Below are positions 59,930 to 64,000 of a DNA stretch of 64,000 nucleotides, piece by piece. Position 1 is the first letter of the stretch. Every line of letters starts with the position of its first letter. The notes under the pieces were generated by a model. The model ran no database searches, was not told the DNA's origin, and saw nothing but the letters and a program-made list of their open reading frames with translations. Source of the DNA: Codonopsis lanceolata (Eukaryota > Streptophyta > Magnoliopsida > Asterales > Campanulaceae); contig CM028378.1 in assembly GCA_013146195.2 (NCBI GenBank), positions 10,345,350 through 10,409,349 on the forward strand, given 5' to 3'. The translations under genes and the position numbers were made by a program.

Positions 59930-60540
59930 CAAACCCTTATGAAGATTAATTTGAAAAATTGATGATTTGAAAATCTAATAATATCGTATTCCACCTAAAC
60001 TACCACTGCCATGATTACAATCGCCCCCACGACCACCACCAACATCCCTGCAATTTTCACCACCGGTATCACCACCACCAAGAAACATGTTCACCTTGCC
60101 TTGCTAAAAGCGGAAAAATAAAATATATTTAACTTTCATTAAATCGTATTGCTTTCTTCAGACGCATCTCCTATAAATTTTAGCGATCTTCTCTAACAAA
60201 ATGCAAAGATTTGTCAACGAAGTTCTCTGTTTTTTTTAATCTTCTTGACATTATATCACCTTGCCTTAATGTATTTTATTATATTATTTACAAGTAATTA
60301 GTAAACATACTACATAAGTGTCTAATATCTTGATACTCACCAACAAATATTTTATTATAGTTACATTTTTTTCATATACCTCTAATAATGTCTTTCCCAA
60401 TCTATGATGTCTCACTTTCAAACACAAGTTTTTATATTTGTCAGACTTTGTCATTCAATGTTCAAGGGTGTTAAAAACAGTAATGGAAAATCATACATGT
60501 TAGGATTATTTTGATGATTTGAAAATCTAACAATGTTGTA
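59930..60540 (-). repeat. Diverged copy of the Helitron-like repeat
   Basis: ATACTCACCAACAAAT, CTAATAATGTCTTTCCCA and the CCACCA-rich block (60000-60100, compare 60550-60640) match the tandem units that follow. Confidence 0.5.
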
Positions 60541-60760
60541 TTTCATCTAAACCACCATTGTCATTCATACAATCGTCGTCATCACCGCCCCTAACACCAC
60601 CATCACCAAGAAACACACTCACCTCGCTTTGCTTAATGGAGACATAAAATCTCCTTAGTTTTCGTTTAGTCGAACTTCTTTCTTTAAACATCTCTCATTT
60701 CTTAGTTCCAATCCATTTTTTGTTCAATTTACTAAGTAAGGAGAAAATCTAATTTTAGGA

Positions 60761-61817
60761 TGTGACTACTTAAAAGGATGTTGGTTGGTGACAACCTATT
60801 TCAATAAAGTGAGAGTTGTGGCAGAAGAAAGAAAGTCGATAGCTAGAGGAGAGAATAGAGAGATTCTCACATATGCATGTAACTACCTCGATTCCGATGA
60901 AGAGGAACAATCAAGTTAAGACCAAAAAATGTTAGAGGTTTGGAACCCAGTGATTAAAATGAGTAAAATATTTTGAATCCAGTGATTAAAATGATTACTA
61001 ACATTGATTTTGTTTGTAATATCTATAAGTTAGGAACCAATGATAGTTTTAAAAGTTGTTGTATTAGTTTGAAATTTCAAAGAAGTAAACAATAGATTTT
61101 AGCATTATTTTATAACAAAACGAATAGATTCATCAATTGGTTCTTCATTTTCTTCATCTTCTTGACATTATGATACATTTTCTTAACTCATTTCTCTTAG
61201 CTAATTCATGAGTAATAACTAAACACGCTGCAGATTTACTTAATAATTTGATACTCACCAACAAATCTATTATTATCGTTACAATTTTCTATATACATCT
61301 AATAATGTCTTTCCCAAATATATATATTTAAGAAATAAAGAAATAAAACTATATTATTTTTTAGTATCAAATATTTTTTTAGTTTCGAATATTTTTTTAG
61401 TTTCGAATAAAGTTTTAGTCTCTTGAGTAAATGTATTTGTGTCATTTTAGAATATATTGGACGATATTTGCAACGATAATGGCAGGAGGGGGAAAATGAT
61501 AACAAAATCAAAATACAAGACGAAATGAATATAATTCAATAATGTAGGATTTAACTTTAAAATAGGTACAGATCAAGGGATCAAATTATTATTTAATTAT
61601 TCATGGAATCAATTAGTACATGAAAAATTTACTTGTTTAACCTTAATTAATAGTGAGTTATTTATTATAGTTAGGGTTATTTTTGTCCAAACATTACTTT
61701 TTGTCATGGTAAATTTACTTATTTTGTCCTTAATTAAATGGTGGGTAGTTTATTTGGTGAAGGGTTATTTTTGTCTATCAATTAAATTGTAAGAAACAAG
61801 CTTGACTTTTATAGTAT
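60761..61817 (-). repeat. Tandem duplication unit A (about 1.06 kb)
   Basis: Contains GAGAGTTGTGGCAGAAGAAA, GATACTCACCAACAAATC and ends CTTGACTTTTATAGTA. Aligns over its full length with unit B at a 1043-1058 bp offset. Read on the minus strand it starts TACTATAAAAGTCAAG, like the modules at 29376-30260, so both units are probably Helitron-like. Confidence 0.8.
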
Positions 61818-62866
61818 GTGAGAATACTTAAAAGGACGTTGGTTTGTGACAACTTGTTTCAATAAAATGAGAGTTGTGGCAGAAGAAAGAAAGTCGATAG
61901 TTAGAGGAGAGAATAGAGATATTCTCACATATGCATGTAACTACCTCGAGTCCGATGAAGAGGAACAATCAAGTTAAGACCAAAAAATGTTAGAGGTTTG
62001 GAACCCAGTGATTAAAATGAGTAAAATATTTTGAATCCAGTTATTTGTGATTACTAACATTGGTTTTGTTTGTAATATCTATAAGTTAGGAGCCAGTGAT
62101 AGTTTTAAAAATTGTTGTAGTAGTTTGAAATTTCAAAGAAGTAAACAATAGATTTTAGCATTATTTTCTAACAAAACGAATAGATTCATCAATTGGTTCT
62201 TCATTTTATTCATCTTCTTGACATTATGATATATTTTTTTAACTCATTTCTTTTAGCTAATTCATGGGTAATAACTAAACATGCTACAAATTTACTTAAT
62301 AATTTGATACTCACCAACAAATCTATTATTATCGTTACAATTTTCTATATAAATCTAATAATGTCTTTCCCATATATATATATATATATATTTAAGAAAT
62401 AAAGAAATAAGACTATTATTTTTTAGTTTCAAATTTTTTTTAGTTTCAAATAAAGTTTTAATCTCTTGAGTAAATGTGTTTTTGTCATTTTAGAATATAT
62501 TGGATGATATTTGCAACGATAATGGCAGGAGGGGGAAAATGATAACAAAATCAAAATACATGACGAAATGAATATAATTCAATAATGTAGGATCTAACGT
62601 TAAAATAGGTACAAGTCAAGGGATCAAATTATTATTTAATTATTCATGGAATTAATTAGCACATGACAAATTTACTTGTTTAACATTAATTAATAGTGAG
62701 TGATTTATTATAGTTAGGGCTATTTTTGTCCAAACATTACTTTTTGTTATGGTAAATTTACTTATTTTGTCCTTAATTAAATGGTGGGTAGTTTATTTGG
62801 TGAAGGGTTATTTTTGTCTATCAATTAAATTGTAAGAAACAAGCTTGACTTTTATACTAAGAGAGA
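61818..62866 (-). repeat. Tandem duplication unit B (about 1.05 kb)
   Basis: Same order of motifs as unit A with small indels. Its minus-strand start TCTCTTAGTATAAAAGTC begins with TC, as Helitrons do. Confidence 0.8.
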
Positions 62867-64000
62867 AGAGAGATTGATGGTTAAATTTGTTATCCCCTTT
62901 AGGACAGGGATTCGAATGGAATTGGGCAATATCGGCCCTATCAGTTCCTTGAATGCCCGTGGAAAGATCAATATCAACCTAAAATACAGCACAGATGCAG
63001 ATTTTCCAATCAAACAGAAAATTAAAAAGCATAACAGGGTATAGTGGATCAATAAAAAATATATGGCAGAAAGGTACACAACTAGCATAGCCAACTATTT
63101 AAAAGTAAAGCTGGGAAGCAAAAGATATGTACCATTAGAAGCCAAATAAAAACATAATAAAAATGAAATAGAAAGGAGGAATTTTTCTTCATGCTCAGAC
63201 AATTAGTAATAACATTTCCTATCGAGAGTCTAGCAAGAAAACCTTTTTTTTCCTAAATTTTACCTTATTGATGGATGAAGTAACTTAACCTGTAGAAGAT
63301 GACATATGTAGTGCATGCTATTACTGATGAGATATAGGAAACGGTGCTAAACAAAAAAAGTGGAGAGATTCTCTAAAGATAGAGGTTTAAAATACGTAGA
63401 TACATGAATTGCAACTTTAGCAGCAAAAGGACCAATAAGGAAGACACATTTCACTTAGATGACCAAAAATGCAACAAAAATGACCGGTTCCATACTTTAG
63501 GGTCAATTATTAGTCTATATATCAAGCAACATATGTTGCAGTTCATATATGTCCAAGTCACTAGTTTCATAGACACACTACCCTTATTGTTGAAAGAAGG
63601 AAAAAAGAAAAGGACAGACTGCTGTCAAACCTCATGAAGTGCAGGAGCATCTTTGTTCCATCGTTTAGTCCTCGAAAGCCTTTTCCTAGTTAATAACATT
63701 GAATCAAGGAAGATGAGCAATGACGAAGCCTCTCACTGGGCTTGTGTACTGATTCTGGTCACTATAAGCTCCTAAGTCGATCAGAGAGATCATCTGGAAT
63801 AGGCCTTCCTTCTCTCGGACATCCTCTCGTCTTCTTTTTCAATTGATAATTGCAGTTTTCTAATGTTGATTCATGAAATGCATAGCTTATTGTTATTTTT
63901 AAATTACTTATTTGATTGCTCCAAATTAGCATCATACGTAATAAATTTGTGAAAATATACCTTGACTTTGGTCTTCCTTCAGTTTTTTTTTGACTTTGTT
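62867..64000 (-). other. Sequence with exon-like stretches on the minus strand, no confirmed gene
   Basis: Minus-strand TATTTTAG at about 62986 precedes a GC-richer open stretch to about 62880, and 63646-63835 also looks exon-like (KRLSRTKRWNKDAPALHEV before a GT). I do not recognise the proteins. These could be edges of a host gene, or chance. Confidence 0.2.

Overview
This is nuclear DNA from a flowering plant, most likely a eudicot, judging by its repeat families (Tat- and Athila-type Ty3/gypsy, Tekay-like gag, Ty1/copia, CACTA, hAT and Stowaway MITEs, Helitron ends, L1-type LINEs, a tRNA-derived SINE) and AT-rich intergenic sequence. I found no intact host gene. Almost every long reading frame belongs to a transposable element or to a broken gene fragment. 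One assembly gap of exactly 100 N lies at 25006-25105.

Region 1 (1-25005) is a nest. A Tat-type Ty3/gypsy relic lies with its pol gene on the minus strand (integrase, 19455-20519) and a spliced antisense ORF on the plus strand (1-910 and 17343-18831). A gag-only gypsy element (911-17290) with 3.8-kb LTRs split that ORF. It is flanked by the 5-bp duplication AAACT and has the unusual layout LTR-internal-LTR-internal-LTR. An Athila-like relic (LTR 20520-21826, polypurine tract, plant transposon-protein fragment 24102-24980, all minus strand) cuts the integrase at 20519.

Region 2 (25106-36322) starts with a heavily decayed Ty1/copia pol gene and its probable 3' LTR. A block of Helitron-like repeats follows, then a tandem duplication (32259-33134 and 34711-36145). 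One duplicate carries a 552-bp hAT MITE with a perfect 8-bp target duplication, and the other copy is the empty site.

Region 3 (36323-51282) is a Russian doll. A Stowaway-type MITE (28-bp TIRs, TA target) was split by a 14.7-kb CACTA element (32-bp perfect TIRs, TAT duplication). The CACTA holds no recognisable transposase. It holds exons of an OTU-domain deubiquitinase gene in which the catalytic cysteine reads tyrosine, a nearly intact Ty1/copia element with 99%-identical 367-bp LTRs, a truncated LINE, and one end of a second CACTA.

Region 4 (51283-64000) is AT-rich. It has a tRNA-derived SINE with six B-box-like repeats and a 13-bp target duplication, a promoter-like stretch with TGACGTCA and a TATA box, an LRR-kinase fragment beside a Helitron 3' end, a second relic of the same LINE family, and a 1.05-kb tandem duplication of Helitron-like sequence. 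These parts do not form a pathway; the window records successive insertion, capture, recombination and decay.
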